A DNA stretch of 64,000 nt from Malachius bipustulatus (lineage: Eukaryota; Arthropoda; Insecta; Coleoptera; Melyridae), in the NCBI GenBank assembly GCA_910589415.1, contig OU342638.1:36429579-36493578 (forward strand), written 5' to 3'. Positions 44,926-57,425 of the stretch are shown here, one piece after another. The notes beneath the pieces are model-generated. The model was not told where the DNA came from. It saw nothing but the letters and a program-made list of their open reading frames with translations, and searched no databases. The first letter of the stretch is position 1, and each line of letters opens with the position of its first letter. Made by a program: the position numbers and the translations under genes.

Positions 44926-47640
44926 CTAACCGGATTTTCTGAAATCTCAATGTTCAGAACTAGGCGGGGTTTCTAAAAAATACTTTCAGGGCTACCGACT
45001 TTCTAAAATATTTCTAGAACTGACCGGGCTTTCTAAAAAATATTTTTGGAGCTAACGACTCTCTAAATGTCAATCTCTAGAATTAAGCGGGCTTTCTAAA
45101 AAATATTTGTGGAGCTAGACTTTCTAAAATCTCAAAGTTTAAAACTAAGCGGGATTTCTAAAAAATTGGAGCTAAGCTAAGACTTTCTAAAATCTATTTT
45201 TTCGTCAACCGGGACTTTCTAAAAAAAATCGGGGCTAATCGAAGTTTCTAAAATCTTCCAGTGTCTAGAACTAAGCGGGCTTTCTAAGAAGTACTTTTGG
45301 AGCTAAGACATATGTACTCAAATATGATTTTTTCAACAAATCGGCCTTTCTAAATAATATTTTTGGAGCTAACGGCTTTCTATAGATCCTCATTTTTTAT
45401 AATTAGCCGGAGACTTTCAAAAATATTTTTGGAGTGTTAAAAACGACTTTCTGAAATCTCATTTTTTATAACTAACCGGGTTTTCTAATACAGTTTTTTG
45501 GTGCTAATCGAAAAAACATTTTTGGAGCGACCGACTTTCTAAAATATCAATAATTTCTAGAACCGGGCTTTCTAAAAAATATTTTTTGCGCTAACTGATG
45601 GACTCCATAAAATCTCAATTCAATAATTAATCGGGCTTTCTGAAAATTGTTTTTTTTCAGCTAAGCAAACTTTCTAAAATTTCAATTGTTAGAACTAAAC
45701 TCTGAGTGTCTAGAACAAAGCGGGCTTGCTAAATAATATTTTTGGAATTATAGCTGTTATAACGGCTTGCTAATACATCAATTTCAAGAACTAACCGAAC
45801 TTTCTAATTATATTTTTGGAGCTAACAGGACTTTCTCTAAAATCTCAATGTCTAAAATTAAGCAGACTTTCTATAAATACTTTTTAGCTAAGGCTTTCAC
45901 AAATGTGATTTTTTTTAACATTCCGGGCTTTCTAAATAATATTTTTGGGGTTAACGGCTTTCTAAAATGTCGATATTTTTAGAACTAGCCTGGCTTTCTA
46001 AAAAATATTTTTGTAGCTAACCGGACTTTATGAAAATCCTCAAATCGTCGAGAATTAAGCGAAATTTCTTAAAAAAATATTATTTGGATCTAACGGAACA
46101 CTTTTTTTGGAACTATTTTGGAAAAATTTTTAGAACTAAAATCTCAATGTCTAGAATCAAGCTGGCTCTCTAAAAAATATTTTTGGATACACATACTTTC
46201 TAAATAAAAGCTTAAAGCTTTCTAAGATCTCAGATTTTAGAATTAAACTGACTTTCAATCTTCTTGGAATAAACGACTTTCTAAAATCTCAATTTTTAGA
46301 ACCAACCGGTTTTATAATACACTTTTTTGGAGCTAACCGAAAAAACATTTTTGGAGCTGACGACTTTCTAAAATATCAATTTCTAGAACTAACTGGGCTT
46401 TCTAAAACAGTTTTTTTGGTACTATTTTGGAACAATTTTTAGAACTAAAATCTAAGTGTCTAAAATCAAGCTGACTTTCTAAAAAAATATTTTTGGAGCT
46501 CAGACTTTCTGAAAATATGATTTTTTCAACAAAACAGACCTTCTAAATAAAAACTTACTAAGATCTCCATTTTTAGAACCAACCGCGCGGGTTTTATAAT
46601 ACACTTTTTTGGAGCTAACCGAAAAAACATTTTTGGAGCTGACGACTTTCTAAAATATCAATTTCTAGAACTAACGTGGCTTTCTAAAACAATTTTTTGT
46701 AACTATTTTGGAACAATTTTTAAAACTAAAACCTCAATGTCTAGAATAAACCTGGCTTTCTAAAAAAAATGGAGCCAAGACTTTCTCAAATATGATTTTT
46801 TCAACAAAACGCTACAAATTTATAACGCTAAAACATCAATTTCAAGAACTAACCGAATTTTCTAATTATATTTTTGGAGCTAACAGGATTTTCTCTAAAA
46901 TCTCAATGTCTAAAATTAAGCAGACTTTCTATAAATACTTTTTAGCTAAGGCTTTCACAAATATGGTTTTTTTTAACAAACCGGGCTTTCTAAATAATAT
47001 TTTTTGAGTTAACGGCTTTCTAAAATTTCGATTTTTTTTTAACTAGCCTGGCTTTCTAAAAAATATTTTTGGAGCTAACCGGACTTTATAAAAATCCTAA
47101 AATCGTCGAGAAGTAAGCGGGCTTTCTTAAAAAAAATATTATTTGGATCTAACGGAACTTTCTAAATTTTAAATTTCCAGAACTCATCGGGCTTTCTAAA
47201 ACAATTTTTGGGACTATTTTGAAACAATTTTTAAAACTAAAATCTCAATGTCTAGAATCAAGCTGGCTTTCTAAAAAAAATATTTTTGTATCTACGACTT
47301 TCTCAAATATGATTTTTTCAACAAAACAGACTTTCTAAATAAAAGCTTTCTAAGATCTCCATTTTTAGAATTAAACTGACTTTCAAAACATCTTCTTGGA
47401 ATAAACGACTTTCTAAAAACTCAATTTTTTGAACAAACCGGGTTTTAATTTAATGTACAATTTTTGGAGCTGACGACTTTCTAAAATATCAATTTCTAGA
47501 ATTAACCGGGCTTTCTAAAACTTTTTTTTTTACTATTTTGGAACAATTTTTAGAACTAAAATCTAAATGTCTAAAATCAAGATGACTTTCTAAAAAATTA
47601 TTTTTGGAGCTAAGACTTTCTCAAACATAATTTTTTCTCT
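44926..47640. repeat. Tandem array K, ~40-70-bp modules with ~1.05-kb higher-order repeat
   Basis: Modules of GGCTTTCTAAAAAATATTTTTGGAGCTAACGACTTTCTAAAATCTCAATTTCTAGAACTAACC repeat throughout. A longer segment at ~45775-45960 recurs at ~46828-47010 with few changes (also seen as similar ORF shadows at 45767 and 46792). Inverted relatives lie at 50510-50885. Confidence 0.88.
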
Positions 47641-48840
47641 CTTTCCCCTTCCTATCTTTTATGCTACTTTTTTTTATTGCAAATACTAAAACGTCATTGC
47701 ATCATAGAACGAAACACTAACACTATTCCTTTGTTTTTTTCATACGATGCACCGTTTTTGAGATATCTGAAGTTTCCTGCTCACTAATCATTACAGCGCA
47801 CTCAGAAAACCTTTGAATGCGCTGTAACTCGTGAACTTTGCATCTGATTAAAAAATACTTCCCACAAAAGTTGCGGGAAATTTTATGCTCTATAATTTTT
47901 GTCATCTCTACTTTTAACCTAGGTGGCGCTGGAGAGAAGATATTTTCGGAAAACTGGATTTCGTTACCCTTTTTTTTGATTTTTTTTTTTAATGTACAAA
48001 TCTTCCAAATTAGAACCCTTCTTGACTTTTTGTAGCGAAAGCCTCCTTTTATGTCTTCAGTGACTGGACTATTCTGTCAGATAGGTGACTTTTATTTTAA
48101 GAAATCAAAATTATTAATTTTGCGTTTTTGTAAATGGTCCAACATTACCTGAGAAAAATTGAAATATCTCGAAAAAGAGGCGCCCTATGAAAAAAAAAAC
48201 TAAGGATTTTGTGTTCTAAAATGCAGGGGCTTGAATAACGTTTTTGTATTTGCAATTAAATCAGTGGCGTGGAAGATTGAGAAGGAAAAGAGGAAAAAAG
48301 GAAAAAGAGTTAATTTTAAATTAGTGACATTGCCTGAAGAAACTTCAAATATCTCATAAACAATGCGCCCTATAGAAAAAACTAAAAAATACTTTTTTGT
48401 TTTCAAATGTCGTGGCTTTTGAAAAATGTTCGTGAATTAGCAATAATATTAGTGGCATAAAAGATAGGGAGGGAAAAGAGTAAAAAATAAAAAACCTGCA
48501 TATTAAATTATTAGTAACATTGCTTGGGGAAACCTCAAATATCTCAAAAACGATGCGCCCTATAAAAAAAAAACTAAAGAATACTTTTTGTTTTCAATTG
48601 TAGTGGCTTTTGAAAACCGTTCATTAATTTGAAATAATATCAGTGACGTAAGAGAGAGAGAGGGAAAAGGGGGAAAAATATAAAAAAAAAATAACAAAAT
48701 TAAATATCTTCGTTTTGCTATTGCGCATGACGAGTTTCATCAAAAATGGTTCAAATTTACACGAGTTATAATAGGTAACCAAAAATTGTTTTTTTTTTGG
48801 TAATTTTAACACCCTGTATAAAAGATGATTTTTTCTCCTT
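47641..48840. repeat. Array L, ~190-bp unit, 3-4 diverged copies
   Basis: AGTGGC(A/G)T..AAGATAGGGAGGGAAAAGAG followed by CAAATATCTC(A)AAAACGATGCGCCCTATAAAAAAAA recurs near 48262, 48450 and 48640. Another relative lies at ~50888. No coding support. Confidence 0.65.
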
Positions 48841-50500
48841 CTTTTATGTATCTAGAAGCGAGTCCAGGTTCAAGATAATCATTTTCCTTTTCCTTTTCTC
48901 CAACTAATTACATAACTTTCCTAATTTCATTATCAATTAATTAATCATAACCTTGATACGCTTATTAAAATTAAGAAACGGTTTTCTTATTATAAAAATA
49001 ATAATAATTACACCGTGTGAAGGAAACAATAAAAAAAATACAAAGACGTAACTAAAAATCTTGAAAGGATCTAAATTGATAGAATCCTGACTCGAGACTC
49101 AGACTAGACACGATTCACCATCGCCATTGAATGGCCATTGTTTGGGACCGATGTTCTACTAATGGTAATTTTGATTTGTCTCTTGATGTTTGGTTCTAGA
49201 TCACTTAATTTAATTAACGATTATAAACCGCGGTCTTAAAGCGTAGTTTCGAATTGCATTAACACGGTGTAGGGTATCTGACGACCATTCACTCAACGAA
49301 CGATACGAATGCGAATCTCGTATGCAACAGGACTTATTCCGTCTTTTCATGCGCGGGTAGAGGGAAGAAGGGGTAGGTGTTGATTGTTCTTCGAACCACG
49401 AACTTTAGTCTATTTTTTTTTAATATGTACAGGGTGATCCATCTTTTTCATCTTTTTCCATAGTAAGTATAAATAATTTGCATTTTTTTGTCACGATTTT
49501 ACATTTCAGAATTGCTTATATAAAAAAAATATATTCCGCTACATTAGCACTAAATTAACCTCTAAATTAAAGCGTTTTATTGCTTCAATACCCATAAAAA
49601 AATAATGAAACTGCTTATACCTACCTACATGAGGCAAAATAAAAAACATATTTCTTTGTATATTTTTTATGGTAATATTTATGATCACCTGTATATCTAT
49701 AAAGCCTCATTTTTTCTGTGCATAACTTTAAGCTAATAATAATATTTCGAGTCGGTACTACCACCCCTCAATGTTTATTTATTTTCATGCTAGGTACATT
49801 CCCTGCTTATCATGCATGCAACCCCTGCTATTATTCCCAGAATCAATCAACTTCCGGTGCAATTACGCCTACACGAAGGGGCTCGCTGTATTATTGTACC
49901 GTATCTAAGTATCAGTCCCTAGGTGGTATACATAAATCGAATTGTAGCTTAGAGGGAGCGTCATTCATTACTAATTAATTATTTTCCTAATCCATTTTTC
50001 ACCATCGCCCTTACCACCGAGCCAAATCAATCTTTCATAGAAAAAGACCATCGACCTGTAACTATTGTTACCTATCCCACTTCTGATATTGGTGCTACTT
50101 ATCTCGCTCTCTCTACGTTCTAGATTCGATTTTCCGTCTTATGAAATATTGACATTTTTTCGCCAATTATTCTGGAATTTTTTCTAAGGCTAGATATCGT
50201 CCGTGAAGGTTTCAAAAATACAATTTGAAAGATGGAGGCGATATGTGTATTTTAATAATTTGAGAGCAGATCTTATAGAATGAGTCAAAAGACTTGAAGA
50301 AACCGAATTTGAGAAAAATCGCTTTAGACATTACAATTTGGGGCGGCTTTTCAGAAATTTGCGTGTTTTTAGTTTTTCAGATCTGGTTGAGACCCCTCTA
50401 ACCCTCGCTCTAACCTCTAACCATATTAAAAAAATTTTGTACTTTTTGACAAAGCAACCCTTTGGAAATGTTTAAGCATTTAAAAAATATAAACGATTTT
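48841..50500. other. No gene recognised
   Basis: AT-rich. 49290-49390 (CGAACGATACGAATGCGAATC, CAGGACTTATTCCGTC) weakly resembles the BEL/Pao LTR at 21250-21340 and may be an old relative. TACAGGGTGATCC at 49428 is another CAGGGTG-type end. Confidence 0.35.
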
Positions 50501-50509
50501 TTCAAAAAA

Positions 50510-50885
50510 TTGCTCGCTTAGCAAGTCCTGTTAGCTCAAAAAATATTGTTTTCGAAAGCCAGCCCTCCGAAAAAAATGAGTTTTTGAAAAGGTCCGTTTA
50601 CTTCAAAAAATTGTTTTCGGGAAGTCCGGTTAGTTAAAAAAAAATTGAATTTTACCAGGTCAGGCCAGAAAATTATTTTAGGTGCGGCTAGCTCCAAATA
50701 AAATTTTAGAAAGCTCTGTTAGCTCCAAAAATATTTTTTGGAAGTCTGCTTAGTTCTAAAAATTGTGATTTTAGAAAGTCGTTAGCTCAATTTTTTTTAG
50801 AAAGCCCGCTTAGTCCTAAACCTCGAGATTTTAGAAAGCCCGGTAGCTCATTTTCCAAAGAAAGTGCTTTTAGTTTTCAACATTG
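50510..50885. repeat. Inverted relatives of array K
   Basis: GTTAGCTCCAAAAATATTTTTTGGAAG.. and TTAGTTCTAAAAATTGTGATTTTAGAAAGTCG are reverse complements of array K modules. Confidence 0.8.
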
Positions 50886-52289
50886 AGATGGCATAAAAGA
50901 TAGGGAGGGGAAAGAGAGAAGAAAACAACAAAAAAAAAATATGAATATCTACAAAACCTGAATTACCTGAAATGTCAAAATTAAAGAGATTTATTTGTTT
51001 TTTATTATTCATGCCGAGTTTCATTAAAATCGGTTCAAATTTACACGAGTTATTATTATAATAACCAAAAAATGTTATTTTTTCAAACTTTAACTCCCTG
51101 TACCTATCTCGAAAACGAAGCGATGTTCATTGATAAAAAATGATTGTTTTGACGCCCCCTATTACCATTAAAAGTTTTCCGGTATATTCATGAATCATGA
51201 TACACCCTGTATATTCAATTTCATATTGGCTAAGATTCCCGCGGAAACGCAGTAAACTGTCATGGCCGTTCGATGACGTCACGATCAGTAAACACAAACA
51301 TGACACACCAACGGCGTTTTTTTTTTTTGTTTACTGACCGGTGACGTCACTCCAATCACAGAGTGCAGCACAATAATTATTATTACTGCACTTGATTTAA
51401 CTTATTATATTATTATACATACCTAGACATCTACTACATAGACATCACTTTTCGAAAATCACCCAAACTCATCAAATGCCCACCGATCATGACCGAAAAA
51501 GTTGTTTTCCAAAATTCACCTGCCCACGATATGTGTATATTTATTTTTCCAAAATCATGAAATTTCGATCTTAAAATGGGATTACGTTAGAATTTCGTTG
51601 AAAAAATTTCCAAAAATCGCGTTACTTCTACAGGGTGTCCTTTCAAAATGCCAGAAATCCGGTTTATGTCATCTCATTTCAGGTTGCAGTTTTCAATCTA
51701 GGCGACTGAATTTTTTGTGGGAGTAAGATATCCACAAGGAGTGGTCTGTTATTGCATTTGAGCGAAATCGGTCGAGACATTTCAAAATGGTGGCCATTTG
51801 AATTTTTGGAAAATTTGCTATTTTTTGAACCCCCGTATGAGCAAGATGAAGAAAAAACTTTGAAATTAAATCAACAGAATTAGAAAAGAATTACTTGAAA
51901 TTTGATTTAATGTAATAAAATTTACATTATTTTTATTAATAAGCCAGTGGCGGGGGTAGGAAAAGGGTAAAAATCGATCAATTTCTCCAGCAATATATGA
52001 GCACATTTTTAAAGAAATTAAACTGAAACTTTTACGGTAGAGTACTACACTAATATCCTTTTACCCTAAAAAATTTCAAGAAGTAAATAAGAAAAATGGC
52101 GGAGATATTCGAATTTATTTTACATGATGTTTATTTCTCTAAAATTTTAAAAACGCTCCTGTAGCTTCATTTTTCAAGATTAGTGAATGAAATTTTTTAC
52201 TCTTGTCAAACTTAGGGATGATGTTTGATTTTCGTAAAAAATCCAAAAATTGCGTTACTTCTACAAGGGTGTCCCTCCAAATTTCCTAT
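50886..52289. other. No gene recognised; CRE-bearing inverted repeat at 51272-51355
   Basis: TGACGTCACGATCAGTAAACA (~51275) and, inverted, GTTTACTGACCGGTGACGTCA (~51331) form ~20-bp arms, each with a perfect TGACGTCA palindrome. CAGGGTGTCC-type sequence at 51632 and CAAGGGTGTCCC at 52263 may bound another element. Confidence 0.45.
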
Positions 52290-53360
52290 TTTGGGAAATC
52301 GAATAATTTAATTTTTCATTTTAATGGGGATCAACGACACGATTCAAAATACCAGCCCCTGTAGCTGTTTGCGAGGAACTATTTCTACCGTACCCTGCAG
52401 GTACTCATCCTAGTAGCCTCTCGTAATTTTTTCAAAATTTTCCTATTTTGGGAAATCGAATAATTTAATTTTTCATTTAAATGGGGATCAACGACACGAT
52501 TTAAAATACCAGCCCCTGTAGCTGTTTGCGAGGAATTATTTCTACCGTACCCTGTAGGTACTCATCCTAGTAGCCTCTCGTAATTTTTTCAAAATTTTCC
52601 TATTTTGGGAAATCGAATAATTTAATTTTTTTCATTTTAATGGGGATCAACGACACGATTTAAAATACCAGCCCCTGTAGCTTTTTGCGAGGAATTATTT
52701 CTACCGTACCCTGTAGGTACTCATCCTAGTACCCTTTCGTAATTTTTTCAAAATTTTCCTATTTTGGGAAATCGAATAATTAAATTTTTCATTTTAATGG
52801 GGATCAACGACACGATTTAAAATACCAGCCCCTGTAGCTGTTTGCGAGAAATTATTTCTACCGTACCCTGTAGGTACTCATCCTAGTAGCCTCTCGTAAT
52901 TTTTTCAAAATTTTGCTATTTTGGGAAATCGAATAATTTAATTTTTCATTTTAATTGGGATGAACGACACGATTTAAAATACCAGCCCCTGTAGTTGTTT
53001 GCAAGGAACTATTTCTACCGTACCCTGTAGGTACTCATCCTAGTACCCTCTCGTAATTTTTTCAAAATTTTCCTATTTTGGGAAATCGAATAATTTTATT
53101 TTTCATTTTAATGGGGATCAACGACACGATTTAAAATACCAGCCCCTGTAGCTGTTTGCAAGGAATTATTTCTACCGTACCCTGTAGGTACTCATCCTAG
53201 TAGCCTCTCGTAATTTTTTCAAAATTTTCCTATTTTGGGAAATCGAATAATTTAATTTTTCATTTTAATGGGGATCGACGACACGATTTAACATACCAGC
53301 CCCTGTAGCTGTTTGCGAGGAACTATTTCTACCGTACCCTGTAGGTGCTCATCCTAGTTG
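52290..53360. repeat. Tandem array M, 157-bp unit, 7 copies
   Basis: ACCAGCCCCTGTAG landmarks at about 52351, 52508, 52667, 52824, 52981, 53138 and 53294. The unit contains TACCCTGTAGGTACTCATCCTAG and CCTATTTTGGGAAATCG. Copies are highly similar. Confidence 0.92.
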
Positions 53361-53395
53361 TAAAATTTTTCCAATTTTTTTTTTTGTTAAATTTA

Positions 53396-54595
53396 AAAAT
53401 AAGGCGAGGGATAATTTTCTTAAAATATTCGTAAGCGAGAACAAAATTTCCTGGTATAATTTGATTTCGAGTGGTATTTGGAAAGAAAATTTCACAACAA
53501 AATTAGTTTTAAATAGAAAAATTACAATTTAATTGTGAAATAAAAATATGACATGGCGGCGTAACATAATCACGTGACAACGCCAAACTGACGTTTAATG
53601 GTTGACCTGCTGAATCGCGACGGTTTTACCCCTACGCTGGCCTCCCTCCACTCTCTCTGCTAGCTCTGAGTCGACAGGCTCTCAGCGTTGCCACATAAAA
53701 TCCGTGTCTCCGTTCTCCTACGGCCTTAAAGTGTCATTTTTGGTTACAAATAATATTAAAACACTTATTTACTGCAGTAAGTCAGGTCTTTGGTCAGGGT
53801 AGGTTTTTTTTCCTTCAAATATTCGTAAAATGAAAAAAAAAAACTACCCTGACCAAATACCTGACGGAACCGGTAGCTACTTATTACGGTCTCGTGCGGA
53901 AGCGGGCAGGAAGCACGCAGGATTGTCTGCAGAACGTAGGAGAAGGGCTTGCATATGGCAACGCTGAGAACGTGTCGGAGCATAGCAAGCAGAGAGAGTG
54001 GAGGGGGGCCAGCGTAGGGGTAAAACCGTCGCGATTCAGCAGCTTTACCGGTTTTTGATAATGATAAGTCGACAATTGCGGTATAATAGTAATTATGATT
54101 AGTATTGATTAGATGCCATTCTTTCCAAAGCGCAATGATTTGCTCAGCAGATGGATTCTACCAACAAAAAGTGCCAATACAATTAATTATAAAGATAAAG
54201 TGGTCGAACCCCCATGAATTCGCCGTGATTTAATCCGAAAATTTAATTATGTAAGTACCTACCTATTTCAAATAGAATTACTAAATTAGGTAAATTAGGT
54301 TTCTTCAGATCATTTTTTCGATAGTGAATCCGTGATTTCATACGTGGTAATACGCGAAAACATCACTTTAAGCGTTGATTGAAAGAATCAACGCTTTAAG
54401 ATTAAATTATAATAGAAACTTTAACAAAAGGCATTGGTTGATTAATATTAATAACCGCAACAGTCAACAGTTGACGTTTATAAGGTTCCGGGTTGTCACT
54501 TTTAAACGTCAAAAAATTTCCACTATAATACTCTCCAGGTTACCCCAGCAGGAGAAAATTTCCGATATAATTCACAAATCACCATGGCAACGGTA
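53396..54595. repeat. Duplicated block N, copy 1, with foldback insertion
   Basis: Flanks (53396-53600 and 54052-54595) match copy 2 at 54724-55500. Between them lies a foldback palindrome (53605-54047) absent from copy 2. Confidence 0.8.
53605..54047. mobile_element. Large foldback palindrome
   Basis: Arms of ~200 bp pair around ~53820. Outer parts (CTGCTGAATCGCGACGG, TTTTACCCCTACGCTGGCC, CCTCCACTCTCTCTGCT) and inner parts (CAGGT(C/A)TTTGGTCAGGGTAG) match inverted. No ORF of interest; a non-autonomous foldback or MITE-type element is likely. Confidence 0.75.
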
Positions 54596-54631
54596 AGCAA
54601 TGCTCGTACCTTATTGGCTGAAAATTGATGG

Positions 54632-55500
54632 CGTGAAATTTTCACATGTAATACCACTAGAGGTCAAATTATTTCCGGAAATTTTTTCGAGCTCACGAAT
54701 ATTTTGAAAATTATCGCGAGCCGAAGGCGAGGGATAATTTTCTTAAAATATTCGTAAGCGAGAACAAAATTTCCTGGTATAATTTGATTTCGAGTGGTAT
54801 TTGGAAAGAAAATTTCACAACAAAATTAGTTTTGAATAGAAAAATTACAATTTAATTGTTAAATAAAAATATGTCATGGCGGCGTAACATAATCACGTGA
54901 CAACGCCAAACTGACGGTTTAATAACTGCGCCGCCATTATTAGCGCTGTCAAACACAAATTTTAGTTCCTAAACTTCACCAGCCGAGTGTGGTTTTTGAT
55001 AATGATAACTCGACAATTGCGGTATAATAGTAATTATGATTAGTATTGATTAGATGCCATTCTTTCCAAAGCGCAAGGATTTGCTCAGCAGATGGATTCT
55101 GCCAACAAAAAGTGCCATACAATTAATTATAAAGATAAAGTGGTCGAACCCCCATGAATTCGCCGTGAGTTAATCCGAAAAATTATGTAAGTACCTACCT
55201 ATTTCAAATAGAATTACTAAATTAGGTAAATTAGGTTTCTTCAGATCATTTTTTCGATAGTGAATTCGTGATTTCATACGTGGTAATATGCGAAAACATC
55301 ACTTTAATATTAAATTATAATAGAAACTTTAACAAAACGCATTGGTTGATTAATATTAATACAGTCAACAGTTGACATTTATAAAGATCCGGTTTGTCAC
55401 TATTAAACGTCAAAAAATTTCCACTATAATACTCTCCAGCTTACCCCTGCAGGAGAAAATTTCCGATATAATACACAAATAACCATGGCAACGGTAAATA
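54632..55500. repeat. Duplicated block N, copy 2, with palindromic start
   Basis: Same sequence as copy 1 flanks. 54632-54722 and 54724-54825 are ~95-bp inverted arms (ATACCACTAGAGGTCAAATTA.. versus TAATTTGATTTCGAGTGGTAT). Copy 1 keeps only the right arm. Confidence 0.75.
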
Positions 55501-56500
55501 ATTAGAGAACAGATAAAAATAAATAGGGCGGGGATGAGAAACTGTGTAAAATCTAAAAGAGAAAACAATCGAGAAAAACACTCAAGTACACCTACTCGCT
55601 CACAATTTAACAAGCTGACTTACCTTACCGGTAAAAAGCACTTCCAACCACCAAACTCTCCCGCGTTTCTACTCACTGCTGAAATGTTTTGGTATTAATT
55701 AAAGTTCACATTGAAGTACCTAAGTACCGTAATATCACACACTACCGCCCGCACACACAAAAATTTGAAAAAACTTTCCGGCCGAGAAATGCAACCCCGT
55801 TAACGAGAGACCGATGCACTACTGATAAGTGAAGTGATACTGAACTGACTGGTGTAGGTATAACTATTTGGTACTAACAATAAACAAAACTGCAACTGAA
55901 AACCGGTTTTCTAGGGCTGGGGTGGCTGGGGGTTGACGGATCGATCGATAATGTTAATAAAAAAGTAAAAAACTCACCCACAACACAAGAAACAAGTTTT
56001 TTGCTTAAATACAGCTGTGCTCCCGTCCTGTATTATTTCATTTATTGGAATTGTTTTCATCACTGAGTTTGTAAGAAAAAAAATTGTTCTAAGATAAAAA
56101 CGAGAGAAACAAATTATTAATTAAATAAAACTATTGGCAAATATATGTACAGGGTGTCCCAGCTCATTCGAAGCGGTCTCTGTAGGCCAAACGATGGATT
56201 TAATTTAAAAAAAAATTGCAAATTCAAGTAGGTAGGTACAGGATCACAACGGCCATTTTTTATACAACATTTTTTATAGTCGCATTTCAAAAATAAAATT
56301 AGCCAGTGGCGTTCATAGAAAAAGGAGCAAAATTATTAAATCTAAAAATCCATTCTAAGGCCGTTTTCAAACGAAATTATTTTTATCAGTTTTAACTTTT
56401 TTTTTTTATTTTTGGGAAATATAAGGCACTTTCGGCGTTTATTCGTAGTAACCATGCAAATAAAAATTTAAAATGTACGAAGATAGAAAAAAAAAGTGTA
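55501..56500. other. No gene recognised; fragment related to the 38.9-kb element
   Basis: 56148-56260 (TACAGGGTGTCCCAGCTCATTCG, GGCCAAACGATGGATT, TACAGGATCACAACGGCC) matches the arms of the element at 38915-39597. Otherwise single-copy AT-rich DNA. Confidence 0.45.
56484..56495 (-). terminator. Pol III terminator of tRNA-Ala
   Basis: On the minus strand, CTTTTTTTTTC about 7 nt downstream of the tRNA 3' end. Confidence 0.8.
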
Positions 56501-56501
56501 C

Positions 56502-56574
56502 TGGAGGCGCCGGGCATCGATCCCGGTACCTCTCGCATGCTAAGCGAGCGCTCTACCATCTGAGCTACGCCCCC
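56502..56574 (-). tRNA. tRNA-Ala (AGC)
   Basis: A 73-nt cloverleaf on the minus strand. The acceptor GGGGGCG pairs with CGCCTCC (one G-T), D-arm GCTC/GAGC, anticodon arm CTCGC-TTAGCAT-GCGAG with anticodon AGC, T-arm CCGGG-ATCGATG-CCCGG. Discriminator A; CCA is not encoded, no intron. A run of nine T follows ~7 nt after the 3' end, a good pol III terminator. The ATCGAT T-loop is the usual form for insect tRNA-Ala. Confidence 0.96.
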
Positions 56575-57425
56575 TGGTTGATAGCCGATGTTTTCACGAT
56601 GTTCTTAGAGAGATTGTAACGGTAATTCTCAATAAATTATTAAAACTGATCTTAATTAAACAATTAACTATAATATAAACTCCAAAATATGCAACACAAA
56701 TCGGTTCCTTCCGTCTAATAATTTAATTCAATCTTGAAACATTTGGATACATTTTTATAAACGTCAGTTTCCTCTTTTTCTTCTGACTTTGAATCCTTTA
56801 TTGGCCTTACCAATTGAGATACTAACCCATACCAGTTCTGAAGATCAATATATTTTTATTAAGTTTTCTAGGGTATGCAACCAATTAATTATCCACTGAT
56901 AGGTACTACTTTTATCATCGCCTTAAAACAAAGAAGTCCCAGCTTAAAGTCGGAAGTCTTAGTTTAAGGTAGAAATTCTTAATAATTAAGAGTTGGAATT
57001 CTTTGTTCAAATTCAGAATTTCTCAGTTTAAAGTCGAAAATTCTTAGCTTAAGGCTAGAATTCTTATTTTAAAGTCGAAATTAAAAAATTAATAAACTGG
57101 CGTGGCGCTAAAAATAATTCCTTCATAGATAGCGGTTGGTAGAGCTTAGCGCCAGTGTCGGTAATACAGGTTTCCTTATTAAAATTGCACTGGTTAAAAG
57201 GAAAAGAGAGGTAGAAGCCGCATTCAAATTGTCATTTATTTTGAGGTTATTGTTAATGTAACTAAATAAACACTGAAAATAATTATTATAAACTATTGTA
57301 TTGTAATATTATTAATTAAGCGTAATAATAAATATCATCAAAATGGATTTATTCAAAATTACTTTAGCATAGAATTTAACAGTTTGTTGTTGAAGACTAG
57401 AAAAATGGGGACTAAAAAGTTATTG
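56575..57425. other. P450 3' flank with ~24-bp minisatellite
   Basis: 56935-57090 repeats TTAGTTTAA(A/G)GT(C/A)GGAATTC-type units, as does 62880-63050 beyond the second P450, so the flank belongs to the duplicated segment. A polyadenylation signal AATAAA for the P450 gene reads on the minus strand at 57348-57353, 73 nt past its stop. Confidence 0.6.

Noticed and set aside
49290..49390. Old solo BEL/Pao LTR
   Set aside because: Only short blocks resemble the LTR; ends and target duplication could not be recognised.
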